Positions 27,355 to 35,912 of a DNA stretch of 64,000 nucleotides are shown here, one piece after another. The notes under the pieces were generated by a model. The model saw nothing but the letters and a program-made list of their open reading frames with translations, was not told the DNA's origin and made no database searches. The stretch's first letter is position 1, and the number at the start of each line of letters is the position of its first letter. The position numbers and the translations under genes were made by a program. The stretch is from assembly GCA_027449965.1 (NCBI GenBank), contig DAIDKP010000025.1:1-64000 (forward strand), read 5' to 3'. This DNA is from Acidobacteriaceae bacterium. GTDB taxonomy: Bacteria > Acidobacteriota > Terriglobia > Terriglobales > Acidobacteriaceae.

Positions 27355-28407
27355 ATGCGAATGTCCATCCGCTCACGTTCCGTCGTCACCATCGCCGATG
27401 TGGCTCGCGCCTGCGGTGTCGGCACCATGACGGTCTCTCGCGTCATCAACGGAAAGAAGCATGTCAGCCCCGAGATGATCCAGCGTGTCGAAGAAGCCAT
27501 TGCGCGGCTGAACTATCAGCCCAACGAAGCGGCACGCACGCTCAAAGGCCGCACGTCCAGAACCATCGGGCTGATCGTGCCCAGTCTCAGCGACCCCTTC
27601 TTTTCCCAGTGCGCGCACGCCGTGCAGCAGGTCGCTGCCGAGCAGGGCTACATGACCATGCTCTTCGCCTGCGAGGCCAATCGCAACGTCGAGGCCGAAG
27701 AGCTCTCGCAGATGCGCTCCCGCAACATCGCCGGCATTCTGATCGTGCCTTCCAGCGAGAACTCCCTCGAACAGCTACAGGAGTTGCGTCGTAACGGAAT
27801 GCCGGTCGTCATGATCGACCGCACGTTTGCCGGCATTGATGTCGGCGAAGTCATGGTGGAGAACGTTGAAGGCGCTTGGCGCGCCACCAATCACCTCATC
27901 GACCACGGCCATCAACGCATCCTCTGCGTGGGCTACGACCGCGAGTACAACTCGATCAGCCAGCGCATTGACGGCTTCAAAAAAGCGATGCAGGATGCCG
28001 GTTTGCAGCCGCAGCATCTGCTCGTCAATCGCGGCGTAGCCATTGGCCCCAAAGTGATCGCCGCGCTCCGCTCTCCCAAACCGCCGACCGCCATCTTCGC
28101 CCTCAACAACGTCACCTCGGTTGCCGTGCTAACGACTTTGAAACGGGAAGAGATTCGGATTCCGCAGCAGGTCGCCATCATCGGCTTCGACGATTTTGAC
28201 CTGGCCTCCCTGCTGGCGGTTCCGCTCACCGCAGTTCGCCAGCCGGCAGCTGAGCTGGGCCGCCACGCAACCCGGATGCTCATTGACAGCCTGCGTGTAG
28301 GCAATGGCACAGGACGCATGCCTTCCCGCATCGTCTTGCCCACGGAGCTGATTGTCCGACAGTCCTGCGGCTGCGAGCCAATCTCCCGCATATCGCACCC
28401 CAGGTGA
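27355..28407 (+). CDS. LacI/GalR-family transcriptional regulator
   Basis: 350 aa. N-terminal helix-turn-helix and hinge (VTIADVARACGVGTMTVSRVIN, then ALRT-like ARTLKGRTSRTIGLIVPSL), followed by a periplasmic-binding-protein-like sensor domain with MIDR, VEGAWRATNHLIDHGH and IIGFDDFDLASLLAVPLTAV. It probably represses the divergent Oar-like receptor until a sugar ligand binds. ATG 27355 is used; ATG 27361 is an equally possible start. The Gly-Cys-Gly-Cys-like end (SCGCEP) is common in this family. Confidence 0.95.
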   Translation: MRMSIRSRSVVTIADVARACGVGTMTVSRVINGKKHVSPEMIQRVEEAIARLNYQPNEAARTLKGRTSRTIGLIVPSLSDPFFSQCAHAVQQVAAEQGYMTMLFACEANRNVEAEELSQMRSRNIAGILIVPSSENSLEQLQELRRNGMPVVMIDRTFAGIDVGEVMVENVEGAWRATNHLIDHGHQRILCVGYDREYNSISQRIDGFKKAMQDAGLQPQHLLVNRGVAIGPKVIAALRSPKPPTAIFALNNVTSVAVLTTLKREEIRIPQQVAIIGFDDFDLASLLAVPLTAVRQPAAELGRHATRMLIDSLRVGNGTGRMPSRIVLPTELIVRQSCGCEPISRISHPR

Positions 28408-28425
28408 ATCCTCCAGGTAGCCTCA

Positions 28426-29745
28426 TCACACTGTCTGTTTTGACAGGTGCGCAGGCGGTTGCAGCAGAGTTGCAAAAAGGTTCAGCGCAAAGACGGAGAC
28501 CGCTGCAAGCTCAATGAATGCTGAGAGCGGCAAAAGCCGCCACGCCGACGACCACAGATGCTCATAGGCCAGCGGCTCCATCGTCACGCGCAACGCGCAA
28601 CCCACCTCCAGCAGTACCACCGATGCCGTCATCAGCCTCGAACTCCAAAGCACACGCATTCCGCAGAACGCAGGCAGGATGCGCGGACCAATGGCAAAGA
28701 CCATTCCCGCAACAAACCCCACCGTCAGTGCATGACGGCTCGCGCCCCAGATGCCTCCGGATCGATCCTGCACTACGGCCAGCGCGTTCAGCAGACAGGA
28801 GATCACAAGCCACGCATACGCCCATCGGATAAAGTGTGGAAACCCTGCGGAGATGCCCTGCAACCTGGCCGGTTGCACCGCAGCATCCCATACACGAAGA
28901 GCGTCAATCGAGAGAACCGCAGCCGTCAGCAGCAAGCACGCCGAGATTCCCAGCCACGGCAGAAATGTCGCCAGAATACCCGCCGCGACCAGCACGCAGG
29001 CTATCCTCAGCTCGCGTCCATTGGCCTGGTCAAACCCTGCAAAGATCGGTAACCAGCGCGCATTGAATCCCCAGATGGTGGGAACCAGAACGCCCCACAC
29101 CACCAGTACCACAAGCTGTTGATCCAGCACGTGCGGCAATGCCGGCACGGAGGCGGTCAGCGCCACTCGACCCAACACCACAAGCTGCGCCGCAAGCACC
29201 ACAAACAGCATCGCCGTTCCAAAAACCACCGCCATCATCCACGCGGGCATCGCGGCAGACTCGACTTCGGAAGCCGCCGGGCGATGTCGGCGAACCGCTC
29301 GCCAGAAGATCAGAAATCCGATCAGTTGCAGCAGCGCTCCCAACGGCAGCAGCACTCTCCAGTGCCAACCCGTGATTCCACCCAGCCAGCGAAGCAAAAC
29401 GCCGCCCGTCCATGCCCACCAGGTCAGCCACCCGGAGACCACCGGAAATCCGCGCTGGCTTTTCATCTTCGTCAGAGAATAGTAGCCGATTCCCAGGATG
29501 AAGGAGCCGACCCAGCCAAAGATCTGCGCCTGACCATGCGCCTGAATCCAGGCCGGCGCAATGGTCACAAGCGTCTGTTCCCGCGCGATTCCGATCAGAT
29601 TCCACACGCCCAGAAACGTCCCCGGCAACAGCAGAAAAAGCAGTCCTGACACCGTAAACGCAATCACCAGTCGCTGACTTGCCGATTCCGCCGTCGCGCC
29701 CGTGATCGGCGCTGTTTCTCGTTGCGAAATTTCTGCCGCTTTCAT
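28426..29745 (-). CDS. NnrS-family haem-copper membrane protein
   Basis: NnrS proteins are multi-span haem- and copper-containing membrane proteins that protect cells from nitric oxide and nitrosative damage. 439 aa from ATG 29745, with about twelve hydrophobic segments; HGQAQIFGWVGSFILGIGYY carries the conserved His and Gln of the family, and further His lie in HWRVLL, ALPHVL and ASRHALTVGF. The ATG overlaps the ric stop by four bases (ATGA), so the two are translationally coupled. The product would act in the same nitrosative-stress pathway as Ric. A longer N-terminus (to 29868) would run into ric and is rejected. Confidence 0.87.
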   Translation of the reverse strand: MKAAEISQRETAPITGATAESASQRLVIAFTVSGLLFLLLPGTFLGVWNLIGIAREQTLVTIAPAWIQAHGQAQIFGWVGSFILGIGYYSLTKMKSQRGFPVVSGWLTWWAWTGGVLLRWLGGITGWHWRVLLPLGALLQLIGFLIFWRAVRRHRPAASEVESAAMPAWMMAVVFGTAMLFVVLAAQLVVLGRVALTASVPALPHVLDQQLVVLVVWGVLVPTIWGFNARWLPIFAGFDQANGRELRIACVLVAAGILATFLPWLGISACLLLTAAVLSIDALRVWDAAVQPARLQGISAGFPHFIRWAYAWLVISCLLNALAVVQDRSGGIWGASRHALTVGFVAGMVFAIGPRILPAFCGMRVLWSSRLMTASVVLLEVGCALRVTMEPLAYEHLWSSAWRLLPLSAFIELAAVSVFALNLFATLLQPPAHLSKQTV

Positions 29746-30500
29746 GCCGCTCCTTCTACGCGTTGCTGAGCGCGTGGAAACAGAATGTTGTTTTCCAGAT
29801 GAATATGCTGATGCAGGTCGCGTTCCAGTTCCGAAATCGCGCGATACAGTGCGCGCCAACTGAAACATGCCTCTTCCGGTGGTTGCAAATCGTTCGTCAA
29901 CGCGCGCAACGCCCGCAGTTCCTCGCCCGTCTGGTCGTGGTCGCGAAGCATCCTCTCCATCGGCTGGCGAATATCGCCAAAGAGTGGCGGAAACAGGGGT
30001 GAGTGCCCCGCATCCAGACGCAGAATCGCCGGGAAGAGAATATTTTCTTCACAGGCAAAGTGATGTGCCAGCTCTGCGCCCAGCGCGCTCAGCCGCTCGG
30101 CAATCACTGGCAGGTCGAGATATTTCGCCCCGTGTCGCTTCGCCACTTTCTCCGCCAGTGGCAGAATCATCTCCATCTGCTTCCGTGCAAAGGCATGATG
30201 ATGCTCCACCACATAACGAATCAGATCCGGGAGCGGCGCCGTGCTCCACGATTCCTGCGCTGGCGCCTGTTGCTGCCGCAGGCCAGCCAGCGCTTCCAGA
30301 ACAGCGGCAATCTCCAGCCCTTTCGCGTCACACGCGGCGGCCAGTGAACGCGCTCCGCCGCAGCAATAGTCGATCCCAAGCTTCTCCAGCAGCGGAATGG
30401 CGCTCGGCGTTTCCAGCACGATCTCTCGCACCTGGGTTTCTGCGGTCAGCTTTTCTCGTGGAATCTCTTGTATCGATGCATCCTGCAATGGAATGGACAT
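29742..30500 (-). CDS. ric: Iron-sulfur cluster repair di-iron protein RIC (ScdA/YtfE)
   Basis: Repairs Fe-S centres damaged by nitric oxide or peroxide. 252 aa from ATG 30500 (ribosome site AGGAGG). The N-terminal ScdA domain has GIDYCCGGARSLAAA, the Cys pair typical of the family. The C-terminal hemerythrin-like domain supplies His/Glu ligands in VEHHHAFAR, LAHHFACEENILFP, LRDHDQTGEE and HIHLENNILFPRA. First gene of a ric-nnrS operon. A CRP-like dyad is centred 41.5 bp before its predicted transcription start and the Crp/Fnr gene is divergent, so activation by that regulator is likely. Confidence 0.95.
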   Translation of the reverse strand: MSIPLQDASIQEIPREKLTAETQVREIVLETPSAIPLLEKLGIDYCCGGARSLAAACDAKGLEIAAVLEALAGLRQQQAPAQESWSTAPLPDLIRYVVEHHHAFARKQMEMILPLAEKVAKRHGAKYLDLPVIAERLSALGAELAHHFACEENILFPAILRLDAGHSPLFPPLFGDIRQPMERMLRDHDQTGEELRALRALTNDLQPPEEACFSWRALYRAISELERDLHQHIHLENNILFPRAQQRVEGAA

Positions 30501-30524
30501 ATTGGAACCTCCTGTATCACACCG

Positions 30525-30567
30525 ATGGTAGGCTGAAGAAACACCGAAGACAGTGACTTGAGTCACC
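30525..30567. promoter_or_regulatory. CRP-like dyad and -10 element in the ric / Crp-Fnr divergent promoter
   Basis: Dyad CAGTGAC-TTGA-GTCACC at 30551-30567. For ric (minus strand) the -10-like TACCAT at 30530-30525 starts 29.5 bp from the dyad centre, giving class II geometry at about -41.5. The arms and outer bases are the same as in the dyad upstream of the decahaem operon (13 of 17 positions, all but the centre). Confidence 0.72.
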
Positions 30568-30581
30568 GCAACCCACAGCAC

Positions 30582-30587
30582 TACAAT
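30582..30587 (+). promoter_or_regulatory. -10 element of the Crp/Fnr regulator gene
   Basis: TACAAT, 28 bp before the ATG. The dyad centre would be near -34 for this promoter, covering the -35 position, which fits repression of the regulator by itself. Confidence 0.45.
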
Positions 30588-30614
30588 CCCCCGTTCCGGG
30601 CAGCAGGTTTCCTC

Positions 30615-31343
30615 ATGACCCCTCAACAGAAAGCCGAGCTTCTCTCGCGGGCCGCCATCTTCCGCGGCCTCGACACGGACACGCTGCTCAAGCTGGCAAG
30701 TCAAGCGCGGGAACGCAGCATTGCAGCCGGCGATATCCTCTTCGCCGCCGGTGACACTCCTCAGGGCCTGTTTGTTGTTGTCCGCGGAGCCGTTCGCGCG
30801 GTGCGCGTCAATCTTGAAGGGCGTGAGCAGACCATTCACGTTGAAACTGAGGGCGGAATGCTGGCCGAGGTCGCCGTCCTCGATGGTGGACCGTATCCGT
30901 CCACCGCAATTGCCGAAACCGATGCAGAGATTCTTTTCCTTGCCAGCGCGGATGTGCTGGAATTCCTCCTGCAGCACCCGCCAGCCGCGCTCCAGGCACT
31001 GCGCATGATGGCCTCGCGACTGCGCCAGGTCTCCGGTTTGGCCGAGCGGCTCGCGCTTCACGATGTGGGTCAGCGTCTGGCTTCCCTGCTGCTGGAAACA
31101 GCCACAAAGACCCGTCCCCAACTGCGCAACGGAGACTCATTTTCGCTTCCGCTTTCTCACAGTCAGATCGCTTCCCGGCTTGGCTCCGTGCGTGAGGTGG
31201 TCACGCGCAGCCTCCAGCGCATGGTGCAACAGAACGCAATCTCCATCCACGGACATCGCATCACCGTGACGGACCTCGAACAGTTGCAGAAGATCGCCGA
31301 CCAGCCCAGGTCGCTCCACGCAGAGACAAAAGGCCACGACTGA
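30615..31343 (+). CDS. Crp/Fnr-family transcriptional regulator
   Basis: 242 aa from ATG 30615; a TTG start at 30558 would fall inside the operator and is rejected. Cyclic-nucleotide-binding-type beta-roll at about 10-125, long dimer helix, then winged helix-turn-helix SHSQIASRLGSVREVVTRSLQRM. The recognition helix has R-E-x-x-x-R as in CRP, which contacts GTGA half-sites and matches the adjacent dyad. There is no cysteine in the protein, so it is not an FNR-type Fe-S sensor; next to ric-nnrS a haem/NO-responsive DNR-like role is plausible but unproven. Divergent from ric-nnrS and probably autoregulated. Confidence 0.93.
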   Translation: MTPQQKAELLSRAAIFRGLDTDTLLKLASQARERSIAAGDILFAAGDTPQGLFVVVRGAVRAVRVNLEGREQTIHVETEGGMLAEVAVLDGGPYPSTAIAETDAEILFLASADVLEFLLQHPPAALQALRMMASRLRQVSGLAERLALHDVGQRLASLLLETATKTRPQLRNGDSFSLPLSHSQIASRLGSVREVVTRSLQRMVQQNAISIHGHRITVTDLEQLQKIADQPRSLHAETKGHD

Positions 31344-31475
31344 GAGATCCTGCCTTCATCCTGCTGCCACTTTCGTCCAACTCCACCGCGCACGCTCATG
31401 CCGCTCAAACTGGGCGCGAACCAGTGCTGCACCTGCGACAGTCCCAGGTCCTGCGATTCCGTGCCATGCCCCGGG

Positions 31476-32120
31476 TCAATGGGGCCACAGCAGAAAATGC
31501 GCCATCTTCAGCACTTCCACCGCTGGGGCAAGTTCACGATAATACGCAGGCGTATCCACCTCCGGCGCGGCATGAACCCGCCACCGAACGCCGTTTGCGT
31601 CGAACGCTGCCAGCATGATTCGAACGCGGGGCAGATGCGCCGGGCTGCTGATCACCTCCATCGATCGCCACCCCTTCGCCTGCGCCAAGGCCAGCGAATA
31701 GCTCAGATTCTGCATGGTATTCTGCGCCGCGCGCTCCCGATAGATCGCCGACTGCGGCACGCCATCCGCCTCGGCCGCGCGCGCCATCGCGTCCGCCTCC
31801 ACAAAACGATTGTGCGCTGCCCCGCCGGTAAACAAGATCCGCGACGAGACTCCACGCTCGTATTCAGCCACCGCTTCGTTCACACGATCCAGCATGGCGG
31901 CGCTTGGATCACCATCCTGATTCGTCGGCGTTCCCAGCACCACCAGCACATCCACGTGACCCGCGCCGGCGTCTCCCTGCGGAGCAAATTGCCGAGCCAG
32001 CACGGCCCATCCCAGCACGGCTGCGACTATCAGCGCGCCACCGCCCACCCATCGCAGCCCCCAGTTGCCGCCACGGGAGTGTCGCCTGCCGCTGCCTGCC
32101 GCTCGCTTTCGTCTTGTCAT
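31476..32120 (-). CDS. YdcF/SanA-like DUF218 membrane-anchored protein
   Basis: 214 aa. Basic N-terminus, one membrane anchor (GGALIVAAVLGWAVLA) and a periplasmic DUF218 domain with VDVLVVLGTPTNQDGDPS, RILFTGGAAHN, the acidic segment VEADAMARAAEADGVP, SAIYRERAAQNTMQNL and VISSPAHLPRVRIM. Family members are linked to envelope integrity and vancomycin tolerance (SanA) but their chemistry is uncertain. It follows the nitroreductase gene by 40 bp on the same strand and may share its transcript. Confidence 0.88.
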   Translation of the reverse strand: MTRRKRAAGSGRRHSRGGNWGLRWVGGGALIVAAVLGWAVLARQFAPQGDAGAGHVDVLVVLGTPTNQDGDPSAAMLDRVNEAVAEYERGVSSRILFTGGAAHNRFVEADAMARAAEADGVPQSAIYRERAAQNTMQNLSYSLALAQAKGWRSMEVISSPAHLPRVRIMLAAFDANGVRWRVHAAPEVDTPAYYRELAPAVEVLKMAHFLLWPH

Positions 32121-32160
32121 CTCCGGTCCGTCTCCGCTGCCTGCTGCTTGCCCAAGCGGC

Positions 32161-32769
32161 TCAAAACACGACCGGCTTGCCCGGCTCGCTCAGTGCAATC
32201 TCTGCCAGCGGCTTGCGTTCGCGCCGGTCCAGCTCATGTGCGCGCAGATCAGCATCCGTCAGGCTCTCGGGATCTCCCGCATAGCCCAGCGCAATCACCA
32301 CACCGGGCAGAAAATCCTCTGCCGGGCCAATCAGCCTTTGTGCCGCCTCGCGATCAAACCCGCCCATGGCATGGGTCGCCAACCCAAGCGCCACCGACTG
32401 CACTGCCATCTGCGCTACCGCCTGGCCCAGATCAAACATCGCATAGTGATTTGTGCGCCCGTGCGGTGTCTTTCCTGCGGCAAAGGCCAGCATCAGCACC
32501 GGCGCGCTCAGCGCCCATGCCTGGTTGAACGGCACCAGCGTTGCTGCAATCCGTTCATACGTCGCATCGCCTTTTTGCCCCACCAGAAACCGCCACGGCT
32601 GCCCGTTGCTGCTCGAAGCAGCCCAGCGCGCCGCCTCCAGCACCAGCTTCAGCTCTGCCCTCTCTACCACTCGGTCAGCATAGGCGCGCGGACTCCAACG
32701 ATGCGCAATCGCCTCCAGCATCCCTTCCACATCCGCCTTCTTGTGCCTGTGCAGTTCCTTCGCGTCCAT
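32161..32769 (-). CDS. Nitroreductase-family FMN oxidoreductase
   Basis: 202 aa from ATG 32769 (GGGAG upstream). Starts AIAHRWSPRAYADRVVERAEL and contains AARWAASSSNGQPWRFLV, the FMN phosphate-binding signature of nitroreductases, then AQMAVQSVALGLATHAMGGFD and the FLPGVVIALGYAGDPESL end block. Likely an NAD(P)H-dependent flavin reductase for nitro compounds or quinones; the real substrate is unknown. The longer frame up to 33006 has no family resemblance and is rejected. Confidence 0.9.
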   Translation of the reverse strand: MDAKELHRHKKADVEGMLEAIAHRWSPRAYADRVVERAELKLVLEAARWAASSSNGQPWRFLVGQKGDATYERIAATLVPFNQAWALSAPVLMLAFAAGKTPHGRTNHYAMFDLGQAVAQMAVQSVALGLATHAMGGFDREAAQRLIGPAEDFLPGVVIALGYAGDPESLTDADLRAHELDRRERKPLAEIALSEPGKPVVF

Positions 32770-32842
32770 CGTTCTTTCTCCCTGGAGCCATCGCTCGCTC
32801 AAGAAGATGATCACCCGCGACGAAGGTTTCCGGCAAACTGCC

Positions 32843-33781
32843 TCACGCCACAACCTGCACCACAAAGCCCGACGGCGTGCTCCACATTCCCCGCGCACGA
32901 TCCCGATGAAAGATGCTGAACTCCAGCCCCGAAAGGCCAAAATCAAAGAGCGGAACCCGCGTGAATTCGCCGTTGCCATGCAGCGAATACTCATCCCCAC
33001 TCGCATCGATCATCAGCGTCTCTCCGCCGGAAACTCGCTCCGGATGCAGCAGCAGCAGAATCGCCGTCGCAAATGCGCCCAGTCCAAATTCATTCGAATC
33101 CATCATCGCCGCGGCTCGCCGCGCACTTCGACCTCGATGTCGCATACCCGCCTGGGCCGGAACCACCAGAATCTCTGCGCCATCCTGCGAGCGACCAATC
33201 AAATCCCAGGCCTGCATTGCGCGATCCGACTGCCGCAGATGCTCAGGCCCCATCTTCTCGCAGATGCGATTCTCAAATCGCCGCCGACTTGCCATCACCG
33301 CAAAGACGCGCGCCACAGCCTCGGCATAGGTTGCCCCCAGCGCTTGCCATCGCGGCACAGCCAGCCACATCTCCGCACCCTCCGGCAAATCGTACCGCGC
33401 CAGCATCTCATTGCATCGGGCCGATTTCAGCTCCGGAAACAGCTCCCGCAACAGCGTCACCTGTCCAGGCAGCGGCTTCTCGCGATACCCCGCTCCATAC
33501 ACCCGCTCACTGGCAATCTCTTCCTCCGGAAACAGCTCCCGGCGCAGCGCCTGAGAGCGCACAAGCTGCCCGATCTGGTCGCTCATCTCCCGTGTCAGTT
33601 GCTCCTCATCCTCCAGCAACCGCATGATGCCTCCCCGATCCAGTTGCCGCACAATCTCCGGCACTGCATCAGCCAGTGCCTGCTCCAGTGCTGCACGCAG
33701 CCTTGCATGTTGCTCTTCCGTGGGGCTTCCTGCAATGGGCACAGGCATCCAGCGCTCGGCAAAGGCTTTACTTCGACTCAT
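32843..33781 (-). CDS. Conserved-looking hypothetical protein, about 312 aa
   Basis: I do not recognise this family. 312 aa, no signal peptide and no membrane helix except a hydrophobic stretch FATAILLLLHPERV. Acidic and helical N-terminal half (VRQLDRGGIMRLLEDEEQL), several Trp, and a C-terminal beta-rich part (ETLMIDASGDEYSLHG, FTRVPLFDFGLSGLEFSIF). It is probably cytoplasmic. The nitroreductase gene follows 73 bp downstream on the same strand. Even codon use and length argue for a real gene. Confidence 0.72.
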   Translation of the reverse strand: MSRSKAFAERWMPVPIAGSPTEEQHARLRAALEQALADAVPEIVRQLDRGGIMRLLEDEEQLTREMSDQIGQLVRSQALRRELFPEEEIASERVYGAGYREKPLPGQVTLLRELFPELKSARCNEMLARYDLPEGAEMWLAVPRWQALGATYAEAVARVFAVMASRRRFENRICEKMGPEHLRQSDRAMQAWDLIGRSQDGAEILVVPAQAGMRHRGRSARRAAAMMDSNEFGLGAFATAILLLLHPERVSGGETLMIDASGDEYSLHGNGEFTRVPLFDFGLSGLEFSIFHRDRARGMWSTPSGFVVQVVA

Positions 33782-34061
33782 CGTCGGTCTCTCTCAATGG
33801 ATCTATCGTTCTTTCGTGCACATACTCAGGAGCCACTGCCTTCAACTCAACTCGCCGCGCGTTGACCGCTCGGCATGAAGCGAACGACACCGGAGTTTGG
33901 ATTCTCCTCGAACACACTCTCTTTATCGGCGACTCTGCGCTGCCCTGCACGTGACCTTTGGCAAGGCATATGTCCCATATCGCTCCATTCCTCAAGCAAT
34001 CTCGTCCATTGATTGCCTCACCCCTGCGATCCATGTCCTCCCTACTCAAAGGAAGAAGCGT

Positions 34062-35912
34062 TCAGTGGCTGATCGCAGAGTAGAAAGTGTTGCCACCCGA
34101 CCGCAGATCATGGCCCCAGCCCAGGATGAGCGTAGATCCCGAGAACAGATGCACACGCGCCTGCAAGCCTGTATCCGTGAGCCAGATCGGAGAGCCAAAG
34201 AGCGAGCCAGTCCCCTGGTTCACCGATGAACCCAAAGTCGAAGCTACCTGACCTGCATCAGCCGCATAGATCCGACCCGTATCCACAAACGGACCCACCC
34301 GCACAGCGACCAGTGGATCGCGCCACAGCAGCCGGTCAAAATCCACATTGCCCAGCAGATACCGCGTGCCCAGCGGAGCGTTGCCCTTGCGCCCATCCAC
34401 CAGACCGTTGTGGCCCCGCAACCACAACGGATTGTCACGATCGAATCCCAGCATCCAAAGCTCGTCAAAGGGAATCTGACCCAGCGTCTCTCCCGCGCGT
34501 GCCTGCACATGCAGTCGATAGGGTTCTCCCGACGCCTGCGGCAGCCACTCGCTGTCGAGCGCCGCCGTCAGACGCGCCGAGTGCCCAAGCGGTCGTGCAA
34601 AGTAGTGACTGAGCTGCGCACCGACCGTAGCTCCCAGCGTAAAGCGATGCGCCACCGCATCCACCAGCGTGGCGCGCAGTGCCGAGTGCAGGTCGATCGC
34701 CGAGGTGTCGGTAAAAAACGCGCTGCCCACCGGCAGGCCAATCTCCGAGCGGAATCGACGACGAGAGAACCCCGCAGCGGTCCGTAAAAGCAGGCGCGAG
34801 CCAAAGAGTTCTTCCAGACCCAGGCTGGCGTTGATGCGTTCCTGGTTCAGGCCGGTTGCGTTGGCTGAGGTCTGCGCAGGCGTTGGAATCGTCGCAAGCG
34901 TGCGGGTCAGATTCCAGTTTTCATTGCGCGCATCCAGGTTCAGGCTCAGGCGCTGGTCAGGAGAATGGATCGGCCCCGCAAGCCGAGCCAGGATCATGCG
35001 CTTCTGCGCATCCCAGCGAAGATAGCTGGTCAAGCTTACCGCCGAGTGGCGCAGATTCCAAAACTCCGGATCGACCGCCTGATAGGGCAGGCTGCGAAGC
35101 GCGGAGAACAGGCTGGCAAACGGCGCCGTCCTCCATGCCGGATGAGGAACCGTGTGGAGGATCAGATCGAAGCGCGCATCCGGCAGCGGGCGCAGCTCAA
35201 ACGATGTGGCCGCAAACAGCGGTTGCAGCGCAAGCTCGGCCTGCGTGCGCCGATACTGGCTGAGCGTATAGACGCTGCCCGGGGCAAACGGCGCGATGCG
35301 GTCCAGCAGCAACGGCGGCAGACCTGTCTGAGTCTCCAGTCGCTGGTCTGCAAGCACAGGACGTTGGATCGGATTCCAGTCAGCCAGCGCCGCAGCCAGG
35401 TTACCCTGAAGAAAATCGACGGTACCGAGGAAGCTGCGGCTGTACTCGTCGCCCGCGTTCCAATGCAAAGAGCGGTGAAGCTGCCGAATTGCTGAACCAT
35501 AGCGTTTCTCGCGATAGAAAACTCCGGCCAGCTCCGTGGGAAATCGTGCATCGCGGGGATAGGCGCGCGCGGCAAAGCGAAGTGTCTGTGCCGCTGCCGA
35601 GAGCTGTCCGAGCTGTCCCTGCGCCAGGGCGCGCAACAGCAGCAGGTCCGCGGCGGGCACCGCAGATCTCTCAGACGCTGGCAGCGGAACCGCGGCCACC
35701 ACAGCGCTCCACTGATGGTCGTGATACAGCTGCTGAATTGAATCCCGCCTCAAACTCCGCATCGAACTCGCAGTCGAACTTTTCGGACTCAGCGGTGGTG
35801 GACTCGCAGCATTCTGCCCCCAGGCAGACGCGCTAGCGAGTACCAGCAGCGCGAGCACCCGACATTGTCGTCTCCGCGGCTCTCGGCGTGGCTGTCGATT
35901 CAGGAACGGCAA
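34062..35912 (-). CDS. Outer-membrane beta-barrel protein with N-terminal TPR-like region
   Basis: Third gene of an envelope trio. A signal peptide core LALLVLASASAWGQ is clear, but the start is not: TTG 35912 gives a basic n-region (RREPRRRQ), while GTG 35858 would start inside the core. Both overlap the upstream peptidase gene. Residues of about 70-200 look like tetratricopeptide helices (LLLRALAQGQLGQLSAAAQTL, LAGVFYREKRYGSAIRQL). From about 230 on the chain is beta-rich with many aromatic residues, and the end (VHLFSGSTLILGWGHDLRSG) resembles the last strands of BamA-like barrels. The last residue is His, not Phe. Function unknown; possibly an export or adhesion channel. Confidence 0.75.
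   Translation of the reverse strand: MPFLNRQPRREPRRRQCRVLALLVLASASAWGQNAASPPPLSPKSSTASSMRSLRRDSIQQLYHDHQWSAVVAAVPLPASERSAVPAADLLLLRALAQGQLGQLSAAAQTLRFAARAYPRDARFPTELAGVFYREKRYGSAIRQLHRSLHWNAGDEYSRSFLGTVDFLQGNLAAALADWNPIQRPVLADQRLETQTGLPPLLLDRIAPFAPGSVYTLSQYRRTQAELALQPLFAATSFELRPLPDARFDLILHTVPHPAWRTAPFASLFSALRSLPYQAVDPEFWNLRHSAVSLTSYLRWDAQKRMILARLAGPIHSPDQRLSLNLDARNENWNLTRTLATIPTPAQTSANATGLNQERINASLGLEELFGSRLLLRTAAGFSRRRFRSEIGLPVGSAFFTDTSAIDLHSALRATLVDAVAHRFTLGATVGAQLSHYFARPLGHSARLTAALDSEWLPQASGEPYRLHVQARAGETLGQIPFDELWMLGFDRDNPLWLRGHNGLVDGRKGNAPLGTRYLLGNVDFDRLLWRDPLVAVRVGPFVDTGRIYAADAGQVASTLGSSVNQGTGSLFGSPIWLTDTGLQARVHLFSGSTLILGWGHDLRSGGNTFYSAISH

Noticed and set aside
33768-34049. 93-codon minus-strand ORF before the unrecognised 312-aa gene
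   Set aside because: No ribosome site, no family resemblance, and it overlaps the real gene start; treated as promoter region.
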